From Candidatus Gastranaerophilales bacterium (lineage in GTDB: Bacteria > Cyanobacteriota > Vampirovibrionia > Gastranaerophilales > Gastranaerophilaceae), in the NCBI GenBank assembly GCA_944323685.1, contig CALUTJ010000008.1:26431-90430 (forward strand): a DNA stretch of 64,000 nucleotides, read 5' to 3'. The notes below the pieces were generated by a model. The model was not told the DNA's origin, ran no database searches, and saw only the letters and a program-made list of their open reading frames with translations. Both the position numbers and the translations under genes were made by a program. Every line of letters starts with the position of its first letter. Position 1 is the first letter of the stretch. Shown piece after piece: positions 51,452 to 60,162 of this stretch.

Positions 51452-52663
51452 TTAATAAAAAATATTTTGTCCGTGCTCTTTGTTTTCTGCCTGCGGGTCT
51501 TGCATTGTGCCTACCTGAAAACAGCTGCGTCCGAATTTTGCCTCGAGATTATCCCACACCTGCGCAATCTTTTTGGCTTTTTTAGTTTTTTCATCTTCAA
51601 ACAAAAACAGCTGTGAGGCTGATTTTTCGGATAGTTTGTCCGCATAAATCCCCGATGACCTGTAAATAATATTCGGGTCATAGAGTTTGTCGAGAAGTTT
51701 GTCCGCGTACTGGTTTATCAAAAACTCGCTGTCGGTAGGTTCGGGCAGCACAATTCTTTCCGTAAACACCCTGAAATCTTTTGTCCTGAGCATTACAAAA
51801 ATAATCTCCGTCAACATACCGAGTTTTCTGAGTTTTGAACAAACCTGATGCGAGTGATAATGCAAGGAGCCTTTTATGTATTCCTTATCACTTGTAAAAT
51901 GACTGAAAGCACTTGTTTTTTGGATGGATTTAGGCAGTTCTATTTTAGAGTTTACAGGGTATGCGCTGATTCCCGAGAGTTCCATTTTGAGTTCAAGTCC
52001 TCTTTTGCCCCAGATTTTTTTCAGCCAGAATTCGTTTTGTTTTACTATCTCGCTGCATTTGTTGATGCCGTATTTATGAAAAAGCGCAGCTGTGTTTTTG
52101 CCGATGCCCCAGATGTCTTCTATATATGTACGGCGCAGAATTTCATCAATATCTCTTGTTCTTATTCTGCAAAGGCCGTTTAATGTTGCATCTTTTTTGG
52201 CCTTTTCGCAGGCAAGTTTGGCAAGAGTTTTTGTGGGGGCAAGTCCGATTGATACAGGCACACCGATTTCCTGCTCTATTTCTCTTTTTATTTTTGCAAT
52301 GATTTCTTCATAAGAACAACGATAAAGTTTTTTTAACCCCGTTAAATCAAGAAACGCCTCGTCTATTGAGTATTGTTCAACATCCGGAGTGTAGCTCATA
52401 AGCTTTACGATAATTCTGTTTGAGATATCGTGATACAGTTTGAAATTTCTTGAAATATAAATTACGTTTTTAAATTCTTTTTTTGCTTTAAAAAGCGGAT
52501 AGCCCATGGGTATTCCCATTTCTTTTGCTTCTTTTGAGCGTGCAATTATGCAGCCATCGTTGTTGCTCAAGACACATACGGCTCTGTTTGCCAAAAGCGG
52601 GTTCATGAGCTGTTCACAGGAAACAAAAAAGTTATTACAATCTACAAGTGCTATTTCTGCCAT
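51452..52663 (-). CDS. umuC: Y-family translesion DNA polymerase UmuC
   Basis: Error-prone polymerase (PolV catalytic subunit) used in SOS mutagenesis. It has 403 residues, UmuC-sized. The palm motif is ALVDCNNFFVSCEQL, and the NNDGCIIARSKEAKEMGI and YSIDEAFLDLTG blocks carry the metal ligands. The helix-hairpin-helix block is DIWGIGKNTAALFHKYGI. A UmuD gene is not present; the LexA-type gene directly upstream has its own helix-turn-helix, so it is not UmuD. A terminator-like hairpin separates umuC from lexA, which suggests its own promoter, but no full LexA site is seen before it. Confidence 0.92.
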   Translation of the reverse strand: MAEIALVDCNNFFVSCEQLMNPLLANRAVCVLSNNDGCIIARSKEAKEMGIPMGYPLFKAKKEFKNVIYISRNFKLYHDISNRIIVKLMSYTPDVEQYSIDEAFLDLTGLKKLYRCSYEEIIAKIKREIEQEIGVPVSIGLAPTKTLAKLACEKAKKDATLNGLCRIRTRDIDEILRRTYIEDIWGIGKNTAALFHKYGINKCSEIVKQNEFWLKKIWGKRGLELKMELSGISAYPVNSKIELPKSIQKTSAFSHFTSDKEYIKGSLHYHSHQVCSKLRKLGMLTEIIFVMLRTKDFRVFTERIVLPEPTDSEFLINQYADKLLDKLYDPNIIYRSSGIYADKLSEKSASQLFLFEDEKTKKAKKIAQVWDNLEAKFGRSCFQVGTMQDPQAENKEHGQNIFY

Positions 52664-52716
52664 GGTTTAGACCTATAAAATTATACGATACGAAAATGGA
52701 AAAATAAAAGAAAATC

Positions 52717-52766
52717 AAAGCGGAGAACCGTCAAAAGGATTTATCTGCAAATACTCTCCGCTTTTT
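52717..52766. terminator. Hairpin between lexA and umuC
   Basis: The arms AAAGCGGAGA and TCTCCGCTTT (10 bp perfect, 29-nt loop) are followed by T-rich sequence on both strands. It most likely ends the lexA transcript on the minus strand. Confidence 0.65.
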
Positions 52767-52820
52767 AATTTATTAGGAAGGATATCTAGAGTTTAAGAGC
52801 TTTCTGTTGTTAAACAGATT

Positions 52821-53408
52821 TTATAACTGTCGTGCAATCCCTGTTGCCACGCCGAAAATTGTGAGCATTTCTTTAGGGATTATGTCGGGATATTGTGGAT
52901 TTTCAGGCTGAAGCCAGATTTTTCCGTCTTTTTGTCTGTAGGTTTTTAGTGTATAGCCGTTGTCAATGTACGCAAGAACAATGTCTCCGTCTTTTGCGTA
53001 AGGAGTTTTTTTAACTATTACCTTATCGCCGTCAAAAATGCCTGCGTTGACCATGGAATCTCCCGAAACAGTGAACATAAATACTGACGGATTATCAAGG
53101 TCAAAATCTTCATCTAAAGATACACGTCTTTCGATAGTATCTTCCGCAACGGTGGCAAAGCCGGCTCTTACCGATGAGGTGAACAAAATCGCCCCGAAAC
53201 ATTCGGGATTGATAAAAAACTTTCCGTTTTTTTCTTTGATGAGTTCACATTCCTTGAGTTTTTTAAAATACTGCCAGACAGAGTTTTTGTGTTTAAACCC
53301 GAAGGTCTGTGCAATTTTTTCAAAGCTCGGAAGAGGCTCTTTGCCGTAGGCTTTTTTGAGGTTTTCAAAAAAGTTTTTTTGTTTTTCACTCAAGTTTTCG
53401 TTTAACAT
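52821..53408 (-). CDS. lexA: SOS repressor LexA
   Basis: Self-cleaving repressor of DNA-damage genes, 195 residues. It has an N-terminal winged helix (about 6-60; SFEKIAQTFGFKHKNSVWQY as recognition region), the cleavage site Ala82-Gly83 in SVRAGFA, Ser118 in SGDSMVNAG and Lys155 in GYTLK as the catalytic pair, and a C-terminal peptidase-type fold. Its promoter has a palindrome in the spacer, so it is autoregulated. The predicted transcription start lies at or next to the ATG, with no ribosome site, so the mRNA appears leaderless. Confidence 0.93.
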   Translation of the reverse strand: MLNENLSEKQKNFFENLKKAYGKEPLPSFEKIAQTFGFKHKNSVWQYFKKLKECELIKEKNGKFFINPECFGAILFTSSVRAGFATVAEDTIERRVSLDEDFDLDNPSVFMFTVSGDSMVNAGIFDGDKVIVKKTPYAKDGDIVLAYIDNGYTLKTYRQKDGKIWLQPENPQYPDIIPKEMLTIFGVATGIARQL

Positions 53409-53414
53409 AATATT

Positions 53415-53443
53415 ATTATAGACAACTGTCTATAAAATGTCAA
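53415..53443 (-). promoter_or_regulatory. lexA promoter with LexA-type operator in the spacer
   Basis: On the minus strand TTGACA (53443-53438) and TATAAT (53420-53415) are separated by exactly 17 bp. An 18-bp palindrome TATAGACA-AC-TGTCTATA (53417-53434) fills the spacer and overlaps the -10 box. Only six bases lie between the -10 box and the ATG. Confidence 0.85.
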
Positions 53444-53462
53444 GGTTTATTTTTTGGGACTT

Positions 53463-53597
53463 ATGCAGCAAATTCCACAGATGCTGCAAAAGCCCGTTAT
53501 TCTGAGGACTTTAGGCCGAAGAAGCTTTTTTATTAAGACACTTCGCTAACGCTCAGTATGACGCTGTTTTGAGAAATTTTTGCGGAATTTGCGATAA
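53463..53597. repeat. Small repeat element with terminal inverted repeats
   Basis: The 9-bp perfect arms GCAAATTCC (53468-53476) and GGAATTTGC (53584-53592) have further partly matching flanks (CTTATG / GATAAC). Inside is a CGTCATTCTGAGG-type repeat arm pair, with GTTATTCTGAGGACTTTAGG on one side and GCTCAGTATGACG on the other. It is a MITE- or REP-like unit without coding capacity, related to the single arm at 5836-5865. Confidence 0.6.
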
Positions 53598-53609
53598 CAG
53601 CCCTATTTT

Positions 53610-55052
53610 TTAACAAAGATAGTAGCGCTTTATCAAGGTTACAGCAAAAACAGTTAAGAAAAATATTGTATAAGCAATTATTATCAACTCAAAATTTATG
53701 TTGAGTTTTTTAAATTTCCGGTTGTCAAAAAGCATAAAAAACAGCGGCAAAACAGGGATTAAATATCTGCCTTTAAAACCTTCTATCAGTCCCTCGGGGC
53801 TTAACACAAAGATTATATAATTCGCGCTGAGGGTCAAAATTAATACGGATAAAATTATAAACATAAAAAGCAGTTTTTCTTTAATGTTAAAAGGCGTTTT
53901 TTGTTTGTCGTTTAATAAAACATAAAGAACAACAAAAGCAATAAACAGGTATATTATGCCGCAATAAACTTGAGTATCCGAAAAACCGAAATCACTAAAA
54001 ATACGTTGTGTATATTCCTGCAAATTCGCTGCGATTGTTTTTATCAAGCTTGCAATATAATTTGCCGGATGTGTAAAAATTGATATGAGTGCCTGAGTTG
54101 TATCTTTAAAATAGTAAGAAAATGTCCCTTTGAATATATAAATATTGTACATGATGTAGCCTGATATCCACATCAGGCAGGCACAAAACATTAAGCCAAA
54201 ATTTAAAATTTTATTTTTCAAACTTATAAATCTTTTTTCCGGAATCAAAAAGAACAGAAAAATCATTGGCAGATAAGTAAATTTGCATATACAAATCAAA
54301 AAAATCAAAATAAAAAAGCAGGCTGATTGTTTTATACTGACCGGTTTTGCTGTGTCATCATATTTTAATTTTAGTGTGTAAGCGGTTAGCAAAAAGCTTA
54401 AGCCTATAACAAGGTGGTCTGTACTTATTATTGAAGCAAGATATATGCAAAGCGGGGTTATTGCTAAAAATAAAAACAGAAATTTTTTGACCGGAGTAAT
54501 TTTTATGGCCGCATAAATCAGTGCAGTATACAAAAACAAGGAGCACAAACGCAGTATAAATATCATAAATACGGGGTTTGTATCTGTATGTTTCATTAAT
54601 GTCAAAAGTATTGTATGAGGCAGATAAGATACAATCGTATATGATGGAATCATATGCACGACAAGGGTTTTTATATTTTTATCAAGTTTGTGGTGCTGTT
54701 GTTGTTTTATTGTTGAAAATTTAATTTTAACGGGCGGGTGTTTTATTTTATTTTCATCAAGATAAGGATTGAGCAATCTGCTTTCTACGGCAAGTCGGAC
54801 AATACTTACGGGGATAATTTGCGCGGTAAATGTTTTGGGTTCTTTAAATATAAAAATTCCGTCCGTGCGAGAGGTAATTTTTTTAAAATTTAATGTTCCG
54901 TCAGAAAACGCATAGATTTTGTAAAAGTGTTCAATCTCGTCAAAGCCCTGAAAAACAGGGTTTATAAATGTAAAAAATATCCCCCATAAAACACAAATAA
55001 TTAAGAAAATATTTTCAGGCTTTTTACAGTGTTTTTTTATAAAATTGTGCAT
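53610..55052 (-). CDS. DUF2142-like polytopic membrane protein
   Basis: The 480-residue protein has about ten membrane helices. The first periplasmic loop reads NPVFQGFDEIEHFYKIYAFS, like the DUF2142 family, whose fold resembles GT-C glycosyltransferases and mannosyl transfer proteins. The function is probably lipid-linked sugar transfer to a surface polymer; donor and acceptor are unknown. It lies 11 bp after the GT2 gene on the same strand and is likely co-transcribed with it. Confidence 0.78.
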   Translation of the reverse strand: MHNFIKKHCKKPENIFLIICVLWGIFFTFINPVFQGFDEIEHFYKIYAFSDGTLNFKKITSRTDGIFIFKEPKTFTAQIIPVSIVRLAVESRLLNPYLDENKIKHPPVKIKFSTIKQQQHHKLDKNIKTLVVHMIPSYTIVSYLPHTILLTLMKHTDTNPVFMIFILRLCSLFLYTALIYAAIKITPVKKFLFLFLAITPLCIYLASIISTDHLVIGLSFLLTAYTLKLKYDDTAKPVSIKQSACFFILIFLICICKFTYLPMIFLFFLIPEKRFISLKNKILNFGLMFCACLMWISGYIMYNIYIFKGTFSYYFKDTTQALISIFTHPANYIASLIKTIAANLQEYTQRIFSDFGFSDTQVYCGIIYLFIAFVVLYVLLNDKQKTPFNIKEKLLFMFIILSVLILTLSANYIIFVLSPEGLIEGFKGRYLIPVLPLFFMLFDNRKFKKLNINFELIIIAYTIFFLTVFAVTLIKRYYLC

Positions 55053-55063
55053 GCAATACCTTA

Positions 55064-55852
55064 TTAGTTTGAAAAATACGGTAATTCTTCATTTTTATCC
55101 AGAATTCTGGCATCTTTTCTGAAAATTTTGGATTTATAAATTCCCGATTTAGCCAGTGCATACAGAATACTTACGCTCAGTACGCCGAATCCGTATTTGC
55201 AGCTTCTCATAAAGTTGATAGAAGACGCATCGGGGAAGTACTTTGTCGGGCAGCTTATTTGACCTATTGTGTAACCTTTGTAAAAGATAAGGGCGAGCAT
55301 TTCATTGTCGAAAATAAAATCATCATCGCAGTCTTTTAACGGTAAAGTTTCAAGAACCTCTTTTGTAAAGGCTCTAAAACCTGTATGGTATTCTGTCAAA
55401 CGTTCTCCCGTAAGTATATTTTGAAACCAGGTCAGACATTTGTTTGCAATAAACTTATATAAAGGCATCCCGCCTTCTAATGCGCCTTTGCCTATAAATC
55501 TTGAAGCAATGCAGGCATCATATTCATCAAAAGCAAGCATTGTAGCCATTGCTGGGACTAATTTAGGAGAATACTGATAATCGGGATGAACCATAATTAC
55601 AATATCTGCGTTTGCTTTTAAGGCTGCCGTGTAGCAGGTTTTTTGGTTGCCGCCGTAGCCTTTATTCTGGTCGTGGACTATTGTTGTTATGCCGAGTTTT
55701 TTTGCGACTTCTTTTGTTCTGTCAGATGATTTGTCATCAACAAGTATGATTTCGTCGACTATGTCTTTATAAAGCTCATTATAAGTCTGTTCGAGAGTTT
55801 TTTCCGCATTGTATGCAGGCATAATAACCACGACTTTTTTATTGTTAATCAT
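55064..55852 (-). CDS. Glycosyltransferase family 2 (polyprenyl-phosphate sugar type)
   Basis: The 262-residue GT-A enzyme starts VVVIMPAYNAEKTLEQTYNE, followed by EIILVDDKSSDRTKEVA. It has the DXD-like VHPDYQYSP and the HTGFRAF and EMLALIFYKGYTIGQI blocks typical of dolichol- or undecaprenyl-phosphate mannose/glucose synthases. No C-terminal membrane helices are obvious. It likely charges the lipid carrier for the neighbouring membrane transferases. It is divergent from the tandem GT39-like genes, with repeat copy 5 between them. Confidence 0.88.
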   Translation of the reverse strand: MINNKKVVVIMPAYNAEKTLEQTYNELYKDIVDEIILVDDKSSDRTKEVAKKLGITTIVHDQNKGYGGNQKTCYTAALKANADIVIMVHPDYQYSPKLVPAMATMLAFDEYDACIASRFIGKGALEGGMPLYKFIANKCLTWFQNILTGERLTEYHTGFRAFTKEVLETLPLKDCDDDFIFDNEMLALIFYKGYTIGQISCPTKYFPDASSINFMRSCKYGFGVLSVSILYALAKSGIYKSKIFRKDARILDKNEELPYFSN

Positions 55853-55879
55853 TTCTCTTAATCCCCTTTAATTTAATCT

Positions 55880-56039
55880 GATCTAGTGTCGCAGTTGCCG
55901 CCTCGAGCCTTCGAGCCGTCACTGCTCACCTTTTCAATGTGACACTCCAAAAATTCGTTCACGTCACTCCCCTCTTTCAAAACCGGCCACCTGCTGTTTT
56001 TGTTCGGCAGAGTCTTATCACGAATTTTTCTCGAACAAT
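55880..56039 (-). repeat. Dispersed palindromic repeat, family A, copy 5 (rearranged)
   Basis: Same orientation as copies 2 and 3. The middle block with hairpin 2 (GTGAAGCC / GGCTTCAC) is deleted. The loop of hairpin 1 carries extra unrelated sequence (CCCCTCTTTCAAAACCGGCC and onward) between its arms, replacing part of the usual loop. It lies in the divergent promoter region of the glycan genes. Confidence 0.85.
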
Positions 56040-56084
56040 TTATTATTCATAGTATAATCAAAATGGACGGAGAATACAATTTTT

Positions 56085-57848
56085 ATGGAAAAGTTCAAAA
56101 AATTTGCCGATAAATTTTGCTTGAAAGAACTTTGTTTGATTCTTTTTGTATCTTTAGTTTTATATTTTGTTTTGCATACAGGCAATTACGGCTATATCAT
56201 TGATGTTGGCAGAGAAGCATATTTGCCGTGGCAGATGTTAAAAGGCCAGTTGTTGTACAAAGATATATTCAATGTATACGGCCCTCTGGGATATCAAATA
56301 AATGCGATAGCCTATGCGATATTTGGTGTAAAGCTCAGTACTTTATATTTAATGGGTTTTTTAAACTCTCTGGTTATTTTGTTTACGACATTTTTTATCG
56401 GAAAGCTTTTTGTCGATAAAAAAACGGCAATGTGTATATCCGGCTTGACGTTGTTTGTGTGTGTATATGCAAAGAATTTTTTTAATTTTATATTTGTGTA
56501 TTCCTACAGTGCCATATATGCATTATCCGGCTTTTTGTTGTCGTTGCTGGCAATGTTGTTTTATCTGAGAGATAAAAAGAATTTATATTTGACGTTGTCG
56601 TTTTTCTTTGCCGGTTTTGCGTTTGCGAATAAAATAGAATACTTACCGTATTTTGGGTTCATATTTGTTTGTCTGCCGTTTTTTGTAAAAAAAGATTGGA
56701 AGCAGTATTTATATTCTTTCGGCGCATTCATACTCATACCTGTGATATCTTTTGGCGTTTTGCTTATGCAGGGTGCAGGTATAAATGATTTTGCCGCTAC
56801 GGTGGATTTTATTCAAAAGTTGATGTTGGTGCCGGCAGTTCAAAATTTTTATCATAAGAGCGGAATTTATTTTAATTTGCATACCATAAAAGCTTGTATG
56901 GCTTTATTTTGGGCAATATTAAAGGCTGTTATTCCTTTTGTTCTTGTTATTTATTTTGCAAATATTTATTTATATAAAAAAGAAAAGCCGTTTTTATTAC
57001 GTTTATTGTGCGGGTTTTTGGTACTGTTTATAGCTTCAATGCTTGTTATAACAAAATTTTCTACTTTTAATAATCATCACAACGGATTTTTTGGCTGGTG
57101 CGGGTGCGTAGTTTTTGTCATATTACTTGCGTGGGGTGTATATTCTCTTGTTAATTTCAAAAAGTCTGAATTTTTGGGAACCGAAAGCAAAATGTATTTG
57201 TTTTTGCTTTGTACAACTGTTCTGGCCTCATTAAAAGGTTTGTTTACGATTATGACAAACTGTTACGGAACATTTAAGCTTGCCGTATTGTTTATTCCTC
57301 TGGTTGTCTTTTTGGCAAAATATTTTCCGCAAATGTTGAAGTTTTTGGATAAAAAAGCTTTTGTTAATACCGTTTGTATTTTGTGTTTTGCTGTTATGGC
57401 TAAATATTTTATGCTGTATGTCTTTGATATTTCGAGTTTCGGACGCATTGAAATAAAACAGCCTAACGGTAAGATGTATGTAAATAAAGACTATGGCAAT
57501 CAAAATTTATTGATAAGATTTATCAGGGACAATGTTGCACAAAATGAAAAAATGCTGGTGATACCTGAAGGTGTTATGATTAACTTTCTTGCGCAGAGGG
57601 ATTCTGATAACATTTATTATTATTTGAATCCGGTAAATGTTGAAATATTCGGCAAAGAAAATATAATAAAAAGGTTAAATCAAACACAGCCGGATTATAT
57701 TTTGTATAATACAAATATGTATCCCGAATACTCAACAGGCGGAATATTTTATTATTTTCCGGAAATATTTGATTTTATAAATAAAAATTACATACCGTAT
57801 TTCAGGATGCAATCACAGGCGGAATTTATCCTGTATAAACACAAATAA
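56085..57848 (+). CDS. GT39/ArnT-like membrane glycosyltransferase, tandem copy 1
   Basis: The 587-residue protein has about 11-12 membrane helices. The first periplasmic loop has DVGREAYLPWQMLKGQLLYK, then DIFNVYGPLGYQINA, as in GT-C (GT39/GT83) transferases that use polyprenyl-phosphate sugars. The C-terminal periplasmic part has IPEGVMINFLAQRD and YYLNPVNVEIFGKENI. It probably adds a sugar to lipid A, teichoic-type or O-antigen acceptors. It shares a 517-bp identical block with the next gene, while the first 40 residues and the C-terminal two-thirds have diverged. Confidence 0.82.
   Translation: MEKFKKFADKFCLKELCLILFVSLVLYFVLHTGNYGYIIDVGREAYLPWQMLKGQLLYKDIFNVYGPLGYQINAIAYAIFGVKLSTLYLMGFLNSLVILFTTFFIGKLFVDKKTAMCISGLTLFVCVYAKNFFNFIFVYSYSAIYALSGFLLSLLAMLFYLRDKKNLYLTLSFFFAGFAFANKIEYLPYFGFIFVCLPFFVKKDWKQYLYSFGAFILIPVISFGVLLMQGAGINDFAATVDFIQKLMLVPAVQNFYHKSGIYFNLHTIKACMALFWAILKAVIPFVLVIYFANIYLYKKEKPFLLRLLCGFLVLFIASMLVITKFSTFNNHHNGFFGWCGCVVFVILLAWGVYSLVNFKKSEFLGTESKMYLFLLCTTVLASLKGLFTIMTNCYGTFKLAVLFIPLVVFLAKYFPQMLKFLDKKAFVNTVCILCFAVMAKYFMLYVFDISSFGRIEIKQPNGKMYVNKDYGNQNLLIRFIRDNVAQNEKMLVIPEGVMINFLAQRDSDNIYYYLNPVNVEIFGKENIIKRLNQTQPDYILYNTNMYPEYSTGGIFYYFPEIFDFINKNYIPYFRMQSQAEFILYKHK
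56208..56724 (+). repeat. 517-bp identical block, copy 1
   Basis: Positions 56208-56724 and 58003-58519 are identical base for base (offset 1795) by direct comparison. They encode residues 42-213 of the first transferase, spanning the catalytic first loop and about four helices. Confidence 0.92.
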
Positions 57849-57879
57849 GAAGATAAAACGAGGAGAAATATAATTAAAT

Positions 57880-59667
57880 ATGGAAAAATTTAAAGAGTTT
57901 GCTAACAGATTTTGTTTAAAAGAATTAAGTATAATTTTTGTCGTATCTTTGATTCTATATATTCTTTTTTACGCTAAATACGATGTTTATTTAATAGATG
58001 TCGGCAGAGAAGCATATTTGCCGTGGCAGATGTTAAAAGGCCAGTTGTTGTACAAAGATATATTCAATGTATACGGCCCTCTGGGATATCAAATAAATGC
58101 GATAGCCTATGCGATATTTGGTGTAAAGCTCAGTACTTTATATTTAATGGGTTTTTTAAACTCTCTGGTTATTTTGTTTACGACATTTTTTATCGGAAAG
58201 CTTTTTGTCGATAAAAAAACGGCAATGTGTATATCCGGCTTGACGTTGTTTGTGTGTGTATATGCAAAGAATTTTTTTAATTTTATATTTGTGTATTCCT
58301 ACAGTGCCATATATGCATTATCCGGCTTTTTGTTGTCGTTGCTGGCAATGTTGTTTTATCTGAGAGATAAAAAGAATTTATATTTGACGTTGTCGTTTTT
58401 CTTTGCCGGTTTTGCGTTTGCGAATAAAATAGAATACTTACCGTATTTTGGGTTCATATTTGTTTGTCTGCCGTTTTTTGTAAAAAAAGATTGGAAGCAG
58501 TATTTATATTCTTTCGGCGTATTTATGCTTATGCCTGTAATATCTTTTGGTATTTTATTTATTCAGGGGGTTGGTATAAATGATTTGCTGGAAGCTTTTG
58601 ATTTGATAAAAAAATTGGTTCTCGCATCTTCAACCAATTATTTTTATTACAACTACGGGTTATATTTTAATCCGCCAATGGTTTGGGACGGTGTAAGGCT
58701 TTTGTTTGCTGTGTTAAAAACAGCTATACCTTACGGGTTTGTTTTGTACGGTATAAACTTTTTGTGTAAAAAACACTCTGCGAACAAACTTTTTGTTGTG
58801 TTTGCAAATATATTTATTGTTCTGGCTTCGCTGGCGATTATTATAAAAAAATACAACATGATGTATAACATGTACGTTGGCTTGTTTGCATGGCTCGGGC
58901 TTGTTATGCTGATAATTTTGCCAATAGCGGCTGTTTATTGTATTTGTGTTTTATATAGAAATAAGTTTGATTGCGCTAAACTCGATGTTTTAGACAAAAT
59001 GTTTTTGTTTATGGGCGTATCGGCAGTTCTGGTTTCTTTAAAAGGACTGTTTTCTATTTTTATAGCCTGTTACGGTACATTTAACCTTGCTGCATTATTT
59101 TTGCCTTTTGTCATATTCTTTGTATATTATGTGCCGAAGGCTTTTAAATTTGTTGATAAAGACATATTTGCGGCTGTAATCAAAGATTTGTGCGTAGCTG
59201 TTATGATTGCTTTTTTAATCATGACCTTATACAGAATAGGTGAAACCAAGCTTAAAGCTGTAAAACAGCCTAAAGGAACGATTTATATACGTGATTTGTA
59301 CGGAAAGCAAAATGAGTTGATTGAATTTATAAGAAATAACACCGCAAAAGATGCTAAGGTTGTTACAATTCCGGAAGGAGCAATAATTAATTTTCTGGCT
59401 CAACGAGATACCGACAACAAATATTATTATCTTATCCCCGGTAATGTTGAAATTTTCGGGAAAGAAAATATATTGAAAGATTTTAAACAAAATCCGCCTG
59501 ATTATTTCTTGTTAAACGAACTTTTGTATACTGTTTACCAGAAAGGTGCTTTTTGTTCTTATACAAGAAATGTTTGTGATTTTATTAAGTCTGACTATGT
59601 TCCTGTATACGAAACCGAAGCGCCTATAGGTTTTACCCTTTACAAATATAAAAATACGACGAAATAG
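57880..59667 (+). CDS. GT39/ArnT-like membrane glycosyltransferase, tandem copy 2
   Basis: The 595-residue paralogue of the preceding gene, 31 bp downstream, with a GAGGAG ribosome site. Residues about 42-213 are identical to copy 1. The remaining parts are clearly related (IPEGAIINFLAQRD, YYLIPGNVEIFGKENIL) but diverged over most positions. The identical catalytic loop with different acceptor-facing ends suggests that both use the same sugar donor on different acceptors. Confidence 0.82.
   Translation: MEKFKEFANRFCLKELSIIFVVSLILYILFYAKYDVYLIDVGREAYLPWQMLKGQLLYKDIFNVYGPLGYQINAIAYAIFGVKLSTLYLMGFLNSLVILFTTFFIGKLFVDKKTAMCISGLTLFVCVYAKNFFNFIFVYSYSAIYALSGFLLSLLAMLFYLRDKKNLYLTLSFFFAGFAFANKIEYLPYFGFIFVCLPFFVKKDWKQYLYSFGVFMLMPVISFGILFIQGVGINDLLEAFDLIKKLVLASSTNYFYYNYGLYFNPPMVWDGVRLLFAVLKTAIPYGFVLYGINFLCKKHSANKLFVVFANIFIVLASLAIIIKKYNMMYNMYVGLFAWLGLVMLIILPIAAVYCICVLYRNKFDCAKLDVLDKMFLFMGVSAVLVSLKGLFSIFIACYGTFNLAALFLPFVIFFVYYVPKAFKFVDKDIFAAVIKDLCVAVMIAFLIMTLYRIGETKLKAVKQPKGTIYIRDLYGKQNELIEFIRNNTAKDAKVVTIPEGAIINFLAQRDTDNKYYYLIPGNVEIFGKENILKDFKQNPPDYFLLNELLYTVYQKGAFCSYTRNVCDFIKSDYVPVYETEAPIGFTLYKYKNTTK
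58003..58519 (+). repeat. 517-bp identical block, copy 2
   Basis: Second copy of the identical block in tandem orientation. Flanking sequence diverges abruptly at both ends, which is typical of recent gene conversion rather than recent duplication of the whole gene. Confidence 0.92.
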
Positions 59668-59740
59668 TTTGTCTTATGTTTTTGTATAATATAAAATTTA
59701 AGTATAAGTATCAGAACGAAACTATTGAGTAAAAATTACT

Positions 59741-60106
59741 ATGAAAGATGTAAAGGAAATGCCTGCCTGCCCCGTTGCTACGGTGTGGGAATTGATAGGC
59801 AACAAGTGGAAAGTCTTTATTATAAGAGATTTGCTTTCCGGAACAAAACGTTTCAGCGCGCTAAAAAAAGCTACGGGAGCATCACAAAAATCGCTTGCGG
59901 CTAATTTAAGAGAGATGGAGGATGATGGTATTGTGGAACGCAAGGTGTTTGGAGAGGTGCCGCCGAGGGTGGAATACACTTTGACGGATATAGGGTATTC
60001 GCTGGGGGCTGTTATAGAACCCATGGCCCAGTGGGGGACTGCGTATAAAGAATATTGCAGTTTGAAAGAAAAACAGCATAAAACGAAAAAAGTTCAAAAA
60101 ACGTAA
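59741..60106 (+). CDS. HxlR-family transcriptional regulator
   Basis: The 121-residue winged-helix protein has the HxlR pattern: CPVATVWELIGNKWKVFIIR near the start, DLLSGTKRFSALKKATG, SQKSLAANLREMEDDGIVER as the recognition region, and the wing VPPRVEYTLTDIGYSL. Cys10 in PACPV is at the position used for redox or aldehyde sensing in HypR/HxlR relatives. No target is evident; it follows the transferase genes on the same strand, 73 bp away. Confidence 0.92.
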   Translation: MKDVKEMPACPVATVWELIGNKWKVFIIRDLLSGTKRFSALKKATGASQKSLAANLREMEDDGIVERKVFGEVPPRVEYTLTDIGYSLGAVIEPMAQWGTAYKEYCSLKEKQHKTKKVQKT

Positions 60107-60162
60107 CTTATTATACATAAATTTTTAATTTAGTCAGTTGTTTGTGCTACAATCGTTAGGTT

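Noticed and set aside
56228..58214. Two identical 63-codon frames inside the tandem transferases
   Set aside because: They are shadow frames of the 517-bp identical block.
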